Below, piece after piece: positions 24,639-33,769 of a stretch of 64,000 nucleotides of DNA (position 1 is the first letter of the stretch; each line of letters starts with the position of its first letter). The stretch covers positions 1 to 64,000 of the forward strand of contig JAUICH010000008.1 of NCBI GenBank assembly GCA_030427505.1, written 5' to 3'. The stretch is from Verrucomicrobiia bacterium. GTDB lineage: Bacteria > Verrucomicrobiota > Verrucomicrobiia > Verrucomicrobiales > DEV007. The notes below the pieces were generated by a model. That model did not search any database and was not told the DNA's origin. It saw only the letters and a program-made list of their open reading frames with translations. The position numbers and the translations under genes are program-made.

Positions 24639-25586
24639 GTGACGAAGGCATTTGTGCTGGGCGCGGGCTTGGGAACCCGCCTGAAAAAGCTGACGGAGCA
24701 TCTTCCCAAGCCGTTGATCCCGGTGCAGCAGAAACCGCTGCTGACCTATGCCTTCGACCACTTGCTGGATGCGGGCTTCTCCAGTTTCGTCGTAAACACT
24801 CATCATCGGCCGGAGGCCTACGACGCCGCGTTTCCGGACCGGGTCTATCGGGACGCGCCTTTGGCGTTCCGGGAAGAGACCGTGCTGCTGGAAACCGCCG
24901 GCGGCATTGCCAACGTGCGGGATCTTCTGGGGGAGGATGAACCCTTTGCCGTTTACAATGGCGACATCCTGACGGACCTGCCGCTGAAGCCGCTGTTGGA
25001 GGCGCACGCGGCGAGTGGAAACCTGGTGACCCTGGTGCTGCGTTCCGAAGGAACCGCGCTACAGGTAGCGTTCGACCGTGGCGGCGGCCAGGTCACCGAC
25101 CTCCGGAACTACCTGGAAACCAACAGCCCGGACCTGTTCCAGTTTACGGGTATCTACATGGTGAACCCGGAATTCTTCCATTACCTGACACCGGGAGAGA
25201 AGAAATCGGTCATTCCCGTTTTCCTGGACATCATCCGGGAGCGGCAGGGGATCGGCGGCGTAGTCATCGACGAAGGCCGCTGGTGGGACCTCGGCACGCG
25301 GGGCACCTACCTGCACGCCAGCGCCACGCTTTCCCGCCAGGCCTTCCCCGCGCATGGGAAGCAACCGGAGCAAGTCCGCATCCATCCCACGGCCCAGATC
25401 GGAGCCCATGCCCACATCTGCCCACAGAGCAGCCTGTCCGAAGGCTGCGTGGTGGGAGAGGGCGCCCATGTCGATAATTCCATCCTCTGGCCCGGCGCCG
25501 TCGTGGCCCCCCATGCCTCGCTGCGAAACACCATCGTCCGAACCGGACAACGGGCCGAGGGAATTTTGGTGGATGAGGATGTGTGA
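24639..25586 (+). CDS. Sugar-1-phosphate nucleotidyltransferase, MurU-like, with left-handed beta-helix tail
   Basis: GTG 24639 begins the protein exactly at the family motif VTKAFVLGAGLGTRL, so the longer upstream frame is rejected. The 315-residue enzyme has the nucleotide-binding signature GAGLGTRLKKL then PKPLIPV, the metal-binding NGDIL, and WWDLGT near the end of the catalytic domain. Hexapeptide repeats (about 245-310, IHPTAQIGAHAHICPQSSL) form a short LbetaH tail that MurU itself lacks. With the AmgK-like kinase gene 69 bases downstream, the best guess is MurNAc- or GlcNAc-1-phosphate uridylyltransferase of cell-wall recycling; a mannose-1-phosphate guanylyltransferase is the main alternative. 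Confidence 0.8.
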   Translation: MTKAFVLGAGLGTRLKKLTEHLPKPLIPVQQKPLLTYAFDHLLDAGFSSFVVNTHHRPEAYDAAFPDRVYRDAPLAFREETVLLETAGGIANVRDLLGEDEPFAVYNGDILTDLPLKPLLEAHAASGNLVTLVLRSEGTALQVAFDRGGGQVTDLRNYLETNSPDLFQFTGIYMVNPEFFHYLTPGEKKSVIPVFLDIIRERQGIGGVVIDEGRWWDLGTRGTYLHASATLSRQAFPAHGKQPEQVRIHPTAQIGAHAHICPQSSLSEGCVVGEGAHVDNSILWPGAVVAPHASLRNTIVRTGQRAEGILVDEDV

Positions 25587-25655
25587 AGGAGAGTTGGCAC
25601 CCCGATTGCGCAATTCGCTCCCGCTTTCACTACGTTGCAGACATCCTCCACAATT

Positions 25656-26708
25656 ATGGCAATATTGGCGCTCCCAGACGACTCGATGGTTCAAGTGAGT
25701 AGCGAAGCGATGATTTTGGAGGAGAGCTGCCGCCGGTTTCCCTGGTTGGCGGAGGCGGATGAAGTACGGCTGGCCGTCCTGAAGGAAGGTGGCTCCGGCA
25801 GGCGGTATTTTCGTTTGGAACCAGACAAAGGCCGCCCGGTGGTGGTCATGCACTACGACCTGGAGCGGAAGGAGAATGGCGACTTCGTGGCGGTTACGGC
25901 CTACCTGCACCAGATTGGGGTTTCAGGACCCGAACTTTTGGGAACGGACGAGGCCCTGCAACTGGTCTGGCTGGAGGATCTGGGGGGGCAGGACTTGTGG
26001 TCCCTCCGCGACGAGCCCTGGGAAGGGCCGCGCCGGGAACTGTATTTCGGCGCGCTGGACGAGGTGTTCAAGATTCACGGCATTGATGAGGCGGGACACT
26101 TCCATTCCAATGGACTGCCACCTTTGCAGCATGCCTTTGACGCCGCGCTCTACCACTGGGAACAGGATTACTTTTTCGAAAATTTCGTGGCGCGTTTTTC
26201 CACTTGCCCGGAGGAGGAAGCGGAAAAAGTGCGGCAATCGCCAGTGTTGGCCAGCATCGCGGAGGAACTTAGCCGGCTCCCGCGGCGGTTGATCCACCGG
26301 GATTTTCAGTCGCAGAACGTGATGATTTTTGACGGCCAGCCGCACCTGATCGACTACCAGGGCCTGCGGTTTGGCAGGCCGGAATACGACGTGGCGGCCC
26401 TGGTGTACGATCCTTACGTGGATCTCACACCGGGTCAGCGGAACGACTTGATCGCCCACTATCGCTTGCTGCTGGAAGCCCAGGGAGGCGACGCGGCGGG
26501 ATTCCCCGAACGGCTCCGGAAGTGCGCTCTACAGCGGCTGATGCAGGCTCTGGGCGCCTACGGTTTCCTGGGCCTGGTGAAAGGAAAGCGGGAATTCCTG
26601 GGCCACATTCCGGCGGCGGTGGAGCGGCTGAAGATTCTGGTGGACGAAAACGAGACTTTTTCGTTTCTGTCTCCCGTCTTGAGTCTGAAGGATATCAACT
26701 TAGGGTGA
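25656..26708 (+). CDS. AmgK-like sugar kinase (aminoglycoside-phosphotransferase fold)
   Basis: The up to 350-residue kinase (start uncertain; 25656 is the first reasonable ATG, without clear ribosome site) has the phosphotransferase catalytic loop LIHRDFQSQNVMI with the catalytic aspartate and LIDYQGLRFG as metal-binding loop, followed by EYDVAALVYDPYVDL. This pattern matches AmgK, the anomeric MurNAc/GlcNAc kinase of the Pseudomonas recycling shunt, better than maltokinase (which has a different loop), although glgE follows 9 bases downstream. With the MurU-like gene upstream the pair would convert MurNAc to UDP-MurNAc. Confidence 0.75.
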   Translation: MAILALPDDSMVQVSSEAMILEESCRRFPWLAEADEVRLAVLKEGGSGRRYFRLEPDKGRPVVVMHYDLERKENGDFVAVTAYLHQIGVSGPELLGTDEALQLVWLEDLGGQDLWSLRDEPWEGPRRELYFGALDEVFKIHGIDEAGHFHSNGLPPLQHAFDAALYHWEQDYFFENFVARFSTCPEEEAEKVRQSPVLASIAEELSRLPRRLIHRDFQSQNVMIFDGQPHLIDYQGLRFGRPEYDVAALVYDPYVDLTPGQRNDLIAHYRLLLEAQGGDAAGFPERLRKCALQRLMQALGAYGFLGLVKGKREFLGHIPAAVERLKILVDENETFSFLSPVLSLKDINLG

Positions 26709-26717
26709 GCCCCGATT

Positions 26718-28697
26718 ATGCCTGAAAAATCGCCGAAACTTCTCAGCCGGCGCCCGGACACAGTGTTCATCACGGGTTTGTCCCCGCTGGTGGACGGCGG
26801 CCGCTACCCCACAAAACGCGTCGTGGGCGAGCCGCTGGAGGTTCAGGCGGACATTTTCAAAGACGGCCATGACGTGTTGGCGGCCGTGTTGAAGCGCCGC
26901 AAAAAGGGCGCGCGGCTCTGGGAGGAAACCCGGATGTTCCCGACTCACAACGACCGCTGGGCCGCCACCTGCGCCTTTCCGGACATCGGGCACTACAATG
27001 TGACCATTGAAGCGTGGAGCGATCCCTACCTGAGCTGGTTGCACGACTTCAGCCGCCGCCTGGAAGGGGGGCAGGAAAACCTGCATACCGAAACGCAGGA
27101 GGGAGCGAAGATCATCCAGGCCGCCGCGGAAAGCGCCGCCGAAGGCCGGGCCGAAAAGGACGCGGAAACTTTGGAACAGTTGGCCGCGGCAGTGGAACGG
27201 GCCGACCCCGCGGAAGTGATGCGCCAAGCGGAAACTCCAGCGGCGCTCGAACTGATGTTCCAGTGGGCGGACCGGAGTAAGTCGACAGTCATGGACCCGC
27301 CGCTACCGGTTTTCATCGAGCGGCCCAAGGCGCAATTTTCCGCCTGGTATGAGTTTTTCCCCCGCTCCGCGAAGGGCAGCGGCGACAGTCACAGCACTTT
27401 CCGCGACTGCCTGGAACGGGTGAAGGATGCCCGCGACATGGGCTTCGACATCGTGTATTTGCCGCCGATCCACCCCATCGGCATCGCCCACCGGAAGGGC
27501 AAGAACAACTCGCTGAACGCCGAACCCGGAGACGTGGGTTCGCCCTGGGCCATTGGCGGTCCGGCGGGTGGTCACTTCGCTATTGAGCCCCAGCTTGGCA
27601 CGGTGAAAGACTTTGAGTGGCTGGTTCAGGAGTCCCGCAAACTGGGCGTGGAAGTCGGGCTGGACTTCGCCATCAATTGCTCTCCCGATCACCCCTACGT
27701 GAAAGAGCATCCGGAGTGGTTTTTCCACCGGCCGGATGGCACGATCAAGTACGCCGAAAACCCACCCAAAAAGTACCAGGACATCTACCCGCTGAATTTT
27801 TACTGCGACGACTGGCGCAACCTGTGGCGGGAGATGGTGGACATCGTCCTCTACTGGGTGGAGCACGGGGTAAGGGTATTCCGGGTGGACAATCCCCATA
27901 CCAAACCCGTTTCTTTTTGGGAGTATCTGATCGCCGAAGTGCAGCGCGTCGCGCCGGAGACGATTTTCCTCTCCGAAGCCTTTACCCGGCCGAAGATGAT
28001 GCAGGCGCTGGCCAAGTCAGGTTTCACTCAGAGCTACACCTATTTCACTTGGCGAGTCTCCAAACAGGAACTGACCGACTACGTCACCGAACTGACGAAA
28101 GGGGAGATGCGGGAATACTTCCGGCCAAATTTCTGGCCGAACACGCCTGACATTCTGCCCTACCACTTGCAGCATGCGCCCCCGGCGGCCTTCAAACTGC
28201 GGGCCGCGCTGGCGGCGACCTTGAGTACCAGTTGGGGCATATACAGCGGTTACGAATTTTGCGAAAACGATCCCTTCGGCGGTAAGGAGGAGTATAACCA
28301 CTCCGAGAAGTACCAGCTGACGGAACGGGACTGGGACGCGCCCGGAAATATCAAACGCTTCATCGCCCGGCTAAACCAGATCCGGGTGGAAAACCCAGCC
28401 TTGCAGGAGTTTGCGAATGTAGAGTTCCTCCCGGTCGATAACGACCGCATGCTGGGCTTTTACAAACGCTCTGGGGATGGGAAGAACATCATCCTCGTGG
28501 TGGCTAACCTGGACTTCCACCAGGAGCAGCACACCAACCTGCACCTGCCCCTGGAAAAACTCGGGCTTGAACGGGACGCGGCTTTCAGGGTCGAAGACCT
28601 CATGTTTGACGAGATCTATGACTGGCAGGGCAGCACGAACTACGTGCACCTGGATCCCCGTTCTAAGCCGCTACACATCTTGAAACTTTTGCCGTAG
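26718..28697 (+). CDS. glgE: Alpha-1,4-glucan:maltose-1-phosphate maltosyltransferase
   Basis: GlgE extends alpha-1,4-glucans using maltose-1-phosphate. The 659-residue protein has the N-terminal DUF3416 domain (about 1-200), a helical insert, and the GH13_3 barrel: DIVYLPPIHPIG, FRVDNPHTKP with the nucleophile Asp391, and FLSEAFTRP with the acid/base Glu420, matching the positions known for the Streptomyces enzyme within a few residues. A beta-sandwich ends the chain. No treS, mak or glgB is in the window, so the rest of the pathway must lie elsewhere. It follows the AmgK-like gene by nine bases and probably shares its message. Confidence 0.96.
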   Translation: MPEKSPKLLSRRPDTVFITGLSPLVDGGRYPTKRVVGEPLEVQADIFKDGHDVLAAVLKRRKKGARLWEETRMFPTHNDRWAATCAFPDIGHYNVTIEAWSDPYLSWLHDFSRRLEGGQENLHTETQEGAKIIQAAAESAAEGRAEKDAETLEQLAAAVERADPAEVMRQAETPAALELMFQWADRSKSTVMDPPLPVFIERPKAQFSAWYEFFPRSAKGSGDSHSTFRDCLERVKDARDMGFDIVYLPPIHPIGIAHRKGKNNSLNAEPGDVGSPWAIGGPAGGHFAIEPQLGTVKDFEWLVQESRKLGVEVGLDFAINCSPDHPYVKEHPEWFFHRPDGTIKYAENPPKKYQDIYPLNFYCDDWRNLWREMVDIVLYWVEHGVRVFRVDNPHTKPVSFWEYLIAEVQRVAPETIFLSEAFTRPKMMQALAKSGFTQSYTYFTWRVSKQELTDYVTELTKGEMREYFRPNFWPNTPDILPYHLQHAPPAAFKLRAALAATLSTSWGIYSGYEFCENDPFGGKEEYNHSEKYQLTERDWDAPGNIKRFIARLNQIRVENPALQEFANVEFLPVDNDRMLGFYKRSGDGKNIILVVANLDFHQEQHTNLHLPLEKLGLERDAAFRVEDLMFDEIYDWQGSTNYVHLDPRSKPLHILKLLP

Positions 28698-28755
28698 AGG
28701 CTATCATCAGCCCCTTCGTCCCCCCCGGGAACCCCGGAACGACCCCTGACGTGCC

Positions 28756-30405
28756 ATGCTGTTTCGTCTGATAATCTTCTTGCTACTTGCCGCGGGTATC
28801 CTGTGGCTATTCGAAACCGAAGCCGGCCGGCAGCGCGTGGAATTCGCGCCGTCCGTGAACCAGGTTTGGTTGAAATTCTGCGTTGGAAACGCGCGGGAAA
28901 AGATCTCCGAACCAGCCGTGACACTGGCCCGGATTACCGAGAATCATGAGCCCCTGTTGCCGGATACCACGGAGCTGACCCAGTTGGACTTTGCCACCTT
29001 GTTGGGCGCGCTGAGCCGCTTTGAGCCCACCAGCGTGTCCGTGGCGCCGGTCCTGGCCTGGGAAGGGCAGGATGTTTTTGGACAGCCGGGACTGAAACTG
29101 AATTCCCTGACATTGCCAAAACTGACACTGGGCGCCGAGGTCAAAAATGACAAAGACGCGGACCCGGCTGGGTTGAAAGGAAAGTTTCCCGTCATCGAAA
29201 ATGTTTCGGGGGATGTGTCCAAGCTGTCTCCGGTATCTGCCGTTACCGCGTTTCCGGACGCCGAAGTGCTGACCAATGGCACGGCTGGATTTACCCACAT
29301 TCAGGGGTTGGAGGGTACGGTTTCGGAAGGAAAAAAAGGAAACACGGCACCCAAAGTTGCGCTCCTGGCGCGGGCGGGGGAGGAAGTCATCCCGTCGTTC
29401 CTCTTGTTGTCCATCCTGAGCTATGAAGGTTTGGATGTGGGAGCGGTGAGGGTGGAGCTGCCTCCCGCGGCCAAGACGGCCTCAGTCCGGATTGACGAGC
29501 GGATCGTGATTCCCATCGATAAAGAGGGCAGGCTGAAAGTCTATCTGAACGCGGGCATCAGTGGGGCTTCGGTGCAGAGGCTGGAATCGCAAAAGCTTCA
29601 CTTGGCGGCGGAGATTGGGGATCAGTTCGCCGACTTTATTTCGGAAGATAAAGCCGCGATCGAGTCGCTGGGGAAGAACCTGGTGATGATTGGCTACGAC
29701 CGGGCGGCTGACCGTCAGTTGTCTCTGGGCGAGTGGGGCACCATTTCACGGGCGGAATTGCTGGCCCGTTGCGCGGCCACGATCCAGAGCGGGCGTTATA
29801 TCGAAATGTGGCCCCTCTGGTTACGAGCTTCCTCCTACGGCATCATCTTCTTGGGGGCTCTCTTGATTTTCCGCCTGGAACGCCGCCGCGTGCCGTTTTG
29901 GGGGGTGGTGTTCGCTTTCCTGTTTTTCGGTAGCAGCCTGATTATTTTCAAAGGGAAGCTGCTCTGGACGTCCCCACTTCCCGGCTTGGGCTTGATCGTT
30001 CTGATGATTTTGACCGGTCTGATTTTGCCTCCGTCGCGTTCCAGAGAGAAATCGGATAAGGCGAACAAAGTTCCGAAAAAGGGAGCCACTCCCTATAAGA
30101 CCGCGAAGACTTCCAGAGCGGAGAAAAAAGCCGCCAAGAAGGTCGAAAAAGAACGGGCCAAGGCGATGAAAAAAGCTGGGGAGGAAAAGTCCAAATCTGA
30201 AAAGAAAGCTGATTCCGGAGAGTCCGAAAAAGCCGAAGAAAAGCCGGCCGAAAAAGCGCCCGCCGAAGAAGTAGCCGCTGGGGAAAGTAAGGAGCCCGAA
30301 ACGCCGGAGGACTCCAAGGAGGCCGATGCGGCCGCCAAGGACGAAAGCGCCGGGGCGGAGGACGCGGCAGAAAAGGAAAAAGAAAAGGACTCGAAGACGG
30401 ACTAA
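28756..30405 (+). CDS. CHASE2-like membrane protein with lysine/glutamate/alanine-rich tail
   Basis: The 549-residue protein has one N-terminal helix (about 3-19), a 330-residue extracytoplasmic region and three membrane helices (about 355-425). The extracytoplasmic part ends like a CHASE2 sensor (FLLLSILSYEGLDVG; IVIPIDKEGRLKVYLNAG; GKNLVMIGYDRAADRQ), which normally precedes three helices and a kinase or cyclase. Here the output domain is missing and replaced by about 110 residues made mostly of lysine, glutamate and alanine (about 432-549), likely disordered or coiled coil. Function unknown; a sensor remnant or structural membrane protein is possible. It follows glgE by 58 bases. Confidence 0.6.
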   Translation: MLFRLIIFLLLAAGILWLFETEAGRQRVEFAPSVNQVWLKFCVGNAREKISEPAVTLARITENHEPLLPDTTELTQLDFATLLGALSRFEPTSVSVAPVLAWEGQDVFGQPGLKLNSLTLPKLTLGAEVKNDKDADPAGLKGKFPVIENVSGDVSKLSPVSAVTAFPDAEVLTNGTAGFTHIQGLEGTVSEGKKGNTAPKVALLARAGEEVIPSFLLLSILSYEGLDVGAVRVELPPAAKTASVRIDERIVIPIDKEGRLKVYLNAGISGASVQRLESQKLHLAAEIGDQFADFISEDKAAIESLGKNLVMIGYDRAADRQLSLGEWGTISRAELLARCAATIQSGRYIEMWPLWLRASSYGIIFLGALLIFRLERRRVPFWGVVFAFLFFGSSLIIFKGKLLWTSPLPGLGLIVLMILTGLILPPSRSREKSDKANKVPKKGATPYKTAKTSRAEKKAAKKVEKERAKAMKKAGEEKSKSEKKADSGESEKAEEKPAEKAPAEEVAAGESKEPETPEDSKEADAAAKDESAGAEDAAEKEKEKDSKTD

Positions 30406-30429
30406 GCGGCAAGTGATGCCTGGCGCGGC

Positions 30430-31431
30430 TTAATCTTCCGCGCCGGCTCTGCCCCGTCCCTTTTTCTCGTAAACCGGCTTTTCCAGGCGGAATTTGTCGT
30501 AAGCATTGATGATGGCCTGCACCACGGGGTGCCGGACGACGTCCCGCTGATCGAAGGTGCAGAAGCTGATGCCGGGCGTTTGCCGGAGGACGTCCATGGC
30601 CTCGAGCAATCCGGAGCGGTGGCGGGGCCGGAGGTCGATCTGAGAAGGATCTCCCGTGACCACGCATTGGGATTTGTCCCCCAACCGGGTCAGGAACATG
30701 AACATCTGCTCGCAGGTGGTGTTCTGGGCTTCGTCGAGGATCACGCAGGCATTATTCAAAGTGCGGCCGCGCATGTAGGCCAACGGCGCGATCTCGATGG
30801 CGTTCCGTTCGATGAGGCGCTGGGCGTCATCGTGTTCCAGCATGTCGTAAATGGCGTCGTAGAGAGGCCGCAAATATGGGAAAATCTTCTCCTGAAGGTC
30901 GCCGGGTAGAAAGCCGAGGGCTTCGCCCGCTTCCACGGCGGGCCGGGTCAGGATAATGCGGTCCACCTTCCGGTCCCGCAGCATCTGGAGGGCGTGAGCC
31001 ATGGCCAGGTAAGTCTTGCCGGTGCCGGCGGGACCGATGCCAAAGATCACGTCATTGTCGCGAAGACAGTTCAGGTAGTGCATCTGCCCGCTGGTCCGGG
31101 GCATGACGGGCGGTTTGGTGGCCGAGCCGAGGAGGCGGCGGTCCGAAAAAGACTCGATGCTGTCCTTCCATCCTTCCACCACGCTGTCCACCGTGTAGCG
31201 GAAGGTTTGCGCGCTGATGTCGCCGCCCTTCCGGCGGGCGGACTCCAGCCGCTCGAAGACTTGGGTGGCGCGTTCGATGTCCGGCTTGGAACCGTCAATT
31301 TTCAACCAGCCATCCCGAGTCGTGGCTTTGACGTGAAAGGCGGTTTCGAGCACTTTCAAAAGCGACTGATCGTTCGCGAACAGGGATTGCAGAAAATGCG
31401 GGCTGTCGAACTGCAAGGTTTCGCTGGCCAT
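30430..31431 (-). CDS. PhoH family ATPase
   Basis: This 333-residue protein is a standard PhoH-like ATPase: Walker A GPAGTGKT (133-140), Walker B ILDEAQN (about 231-237), and the PhoH motifs LTRPAVEAGEALGFLPGDLQ (split by turn) and VTGDPSQIDL. The N-terminal 110 residues carry the KH-like extension of the PhoL type. PhoH proteins are linked to RNA metabolism and phosphate response; ybeY, its usual neighbour, is not adjacent. Two unknown genes lie just upstream on the same strand (53-base gap), forming a likely three-gene operon. Confidence 0.92.
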   Translation of the reverse strand: MASETLQFDSPHFLQSLFANDQSLLKVLETAFHVKATTRDGWLKIDGSKPDIERATQVFERLESARRKGGDISAQTFRYTVDSVVEGWKDSIESFSDRRLLGSATKPPVMPRTSGQMHYLNCLRDNDVIFGIGPAGTGKTYLAMAHALQMLRDRKVDRIILTRPAVEAGEALGFLPGDLQEKIFPYLRPLYDAIYDMLEHDDAQRLIERNAIEIAPLAYMRGRTLNNACVILDEAQNTTCEQMFMFLTRLGDKSQCVVTGDPSQIDLRPRHRSGLLEAMDVLRQTPGISFCTFDQRDVVRHPVVQAIINAYDKFRLEKPVYEKKGRGRAGAED

Positions 31432-31484
31432 GATCTGGAACCGTTTGCGGGGGTGTTTTCTTTTCCGTTAGGGTGGGACCGTTT

Positions 31485-31967
31485 CTATCGAAACCCGTAC
31501 ACCAGCGACCAGTCTACTTCGCCGTAAGCTTCCTGAGATTTGACTTCGACGAAGATTAAATAAGTACCTGTTTTGGACGGCAGGACCCGGGCGCCGGCGT
31601 ACATCGCGCTCTGGAACGTTTCCAGAGACACCGGCATGCCGTCCATGTCAAAAATTTCCAAATTCAGTTCGCAGCCGGCATAGCTGGTGCCCAGCCAGAA
31701 CCAGTATTCGTTTCCGCGGAACAATTGATGCCGCACCCAGCGGGTGTCTCCCGGTTTCATGGTTCCTCCCCAACCGTCTTCTCGAATCAGGAAGCCTTTT
31801 TCGACGTAGGGAGTGGCGGCCTCCAGGGCCAGAGACTTGGCCTCGTCAAGGACCGCGCGAACGCCCTCCAGGGACAGCCCGAACAGAACCACCACCAAAG
31901 CGGGAATGAAGATGGCGGCGCCCCCTTTCTGCTTCCTCCGGCCGGTTTGCATCGCAGACTGGCGCAT
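31485..31967 (-). CDS. Membrane-anchored protein of unknown function
   Basis: The 160-residue protein has a basic N-terminus, one membrane helix (about 17-36) and a soluble domain of about 110 residues ending VDWSLVYGF. The last 80 residues (ELNLEIFDMDGMPV, TGTYLIFVEVKSQ) look like a beta-sandwich of the pre-peptidase C-terminal kind, but that is only a resemblance. Its ATG starts one base after the stop of the preceding gene, so the two are translationally coupled. Confidence 0.6.
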   Translation of the reverse strand: MRQSAMQTGRRKQKGGAAIFIPALVVVLFGLSLEGVRAVLDEAKSLALEAATPYVEKGFLIREDGWGGTMKPGDTRWVRHQLFRGNEYWFWLGTSYAGCELNLEIFDMDGMPVSLETFQSAMYAGARVLPSKTGTYLIFVEVKSQEAYGEVDWSLVYGFR

Positions 31968-31968
31968 C

Positions 31969-32898
31969 CTAGTTGTTCGAGGCCGTCGCGAGGCGGGCGT
32001 CGTAGAAACGGGAGAGAAGATCCGCGCAGACCGCGCGGATCTTGTTGACTTCGACCACGGCGATGGATCCCGAGTCCGCCGTCATGGCCGCGTGTATGTA
32101 GGCCAGCCCCTTACGGATGGCGGCCACGTCGGGGTGAGTCATGGCATCTTCGCTCATTTCCGAGATGGTCTCTTCGAAATAGCTGACGAGGTCCGGCTGG
32201 TTGAGAAGCTCCGCGTTGTCCTCGCTGTAGGTCTCAGAAATGAGGGAAGTCACGGCCTGGGTGCCGCGCAGCCAGCCTCCCAGGCTCACGCAAATAGCCA
32301 ACTCGTCGTCTTGCAGTTTCTCCATGGTGTCACGGACGGTCTGTTCGGTGCGGTCCAGCTCGCGGCGGATGGCTTTCCAGTCGTTGGTTTTGGCGGATTC
32401 GAGAATGCTGTAGCAATGGGGGGTGACGGCAGACTCGATCCCGAGCGCGGCGGCCAGACGGAGGATTTTCTTTCCGGTGGCTTCGATGGCGTCCGGCCGT
32501 TCCGCCTGTACGGCGACAAAGCCTTCGGCGACCGTGGCGCCAAAAGACAGAGCCAGGCGAATGCGGTCCGGGTCCAGCTGTAGTTCCGGGTCGCGGATTT
32601 CTCCGCTCCAGTTGGGGTCCCCCAGCTTGTCGAGAACCATGAACACTTCCCCTGGGACCGGGATCACGACTTTGTCCACGAGGCCGGCGGGAAACTCACT
32701 CAACACCGCGGGGGGAGAGAGCCGGGAAACTGGTTCGCTCTGCTGAGCCTTCGCCGGACCGGTCCACGCGAAGAAGCCGAGCCCGGCCAAAAGGACGAGC
32801 TTGCAGAACGCGGGATAAGCTGAAAAATGACGCCTCGGAAAATTCACGTGACCACGAAAATGGTAAGTCCTGAGAGACAAAACGGCAATCGCGACCAT
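31969..32898 (-). CDS. Secreted, mostly helical protein of unknown function
   Basis: The first ATG (32898) gives 309 residues; GTG at 32847 would give a more normal signal peptide (basic n-region, LVLLAGLGFFAW core, cleavage after AKA) and 292 residues, and I consider it as likely. The mature part is helical and acidic, with no motif I can name. It is the first gene of a probable operon with the 160-residue membrane protein (start and stop one base apart) and phoH. It is divergent from kdsB. Confidence 0.6.
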   Translation of the reverse strand: MVAIAVLSLRTYHFRGHVNFPRRHFSAYPAFCKLVLLAGLGFFAWTGPAKAQQSEPVSRLSPPAVLSEFPAGLVDKVVIPVPGEVFMVLDKLGDPNWSGEIRDPELQLDPDRIRLALSFGATVAEGFVAVQAERPDAIEATGKKILRLAAALGIESAVTPHCYSILESAKTNDWKAIRRELDRTEQTVRDTMEKLQDDELAICVSLGGWLRGTQAVTSLISETYSEDNAELLNQPDLVSYFEETISEMSEDAMTHPDVAAIRKGLAYIHAAMTADSGSIAVVEVNKIRAVCADLLSRFYDARLATASNN

Positions 32899-33001
32899 AC
32901 AGGCCTACCGAAACCCTTTCAATTAGCAAACCCAACCGGCGAATCAAGCTTCGCGTGAGCGAGCTTTCCGGATGGGGAGATAACGCATTTTGGAGGCGAC
33001 C

Positions 33002-33769
33002 ATGGAATCCAGCAACGAAAACAAACCATCGCACCGCGTCCTGGGGGTGATTCCCGCGCGCTGGGCCTCCACGCGGTTTCCCGGGAAACCGCTGCACCAG
33101 ATCGCCGGAAAGCCCCTGGTGCGTCATGTGTGGGAACAGTGCCGGCTTTGCGAAGCGCTGGATGACGTGGTGGTGGCGACGGACGATTCCCGAATCGCGG
33201 ACGCGGTGGCGGCGTTTGGAGGACAAGCCGTGATGACGTCCCCCGATCATCCTACCGGAACGGACCGGATTGCCGAGGTGGTGGAGACATTTCCGGAGCA
33301 TCACCACATTCTGAATATTCAGGGAGACGAGCCGTTGATCGAGCCCGAGACGATCTCCCGGCTGGTGGAGGCCCTGGCGGGACCTGAGCAGCCGGACATG
33401 GTGACGGCGGCCAACGAACTGAAGTTGGAAGATCCTGAAGTGAACGACCCCAACGTGGTCAAGGTGGTCATCGGAACCCGGCATCAGGCGCTTTATTTTT
33501 CGCGAAGCCCTATTCCCTATCCCCGCCAGCCAGGAACAGAGGGGTTCCGCTACCTGCGGCACAAGGGAATCTACGGCTACACCCGGGACTTTCTGCTGCG
33601 ATTCGTTTCCTGGGAACCGACCGTTTTGGAAAGGGTGGAAGGCCTGGAACAGCTGCGCGCACTGGAGAATGGCGCCACGATTGGAGTCATTATTACCACG
33701 GATCTGTCGCCGGGCATTGACACACCGGAACAGGCGGCAATACTTGAGCGGCAGTTGGCCACTGAATGA
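33002..33769 (+). CDS. kdsB: 3-deoxy-manno-octulosonate cytidylyltransferase
   Basis: KdsB activates KDO with CTP to CMP-KDO for lipopolysaccharide inner core. ATG 33002 is preceded by GGAGG five bases upstream, giving 255 residues, the usual length. Motifs: [52 protein letters not shown] and [15 protein letters not shown]. Its presence shows a Gram-negative envelope with KDO. The stop overlaps the start of pyrG by four bases, coupling production of the CTP-using and CTP-making enzymes. Confidence 0.97.
   Translation: MESSNENKPSHRVLGVIPARWASTRFPGKPLHQIAGKPLVRHVWEQCRLCEALDDVVVATDDSRIADAVAAFGGQAVMTSPDHPTGTDRIAEVVETFPEHHHILNIQGDEPLIEPETISRLVEALAGPEQPDMVTAANELKLEDPEVNDPNVVKVVIGTRHQALYFSRSPIPYPRQPGTEGFRYLRHKGIYGYTRDFLLRFVSWEPTVLERVEGLEQLRALENGATIGVIITTDLSPGIDTPEQAAILERQLATE

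Noticed and set aside
25656-26708. Maltokinase (Mak), because glgE follows directly
   Set aside because: Mak has a different catalytic loop and is about 440 residues long; HRDFQSQN and the upstream nucleotidyltransferase fit AmgK better.
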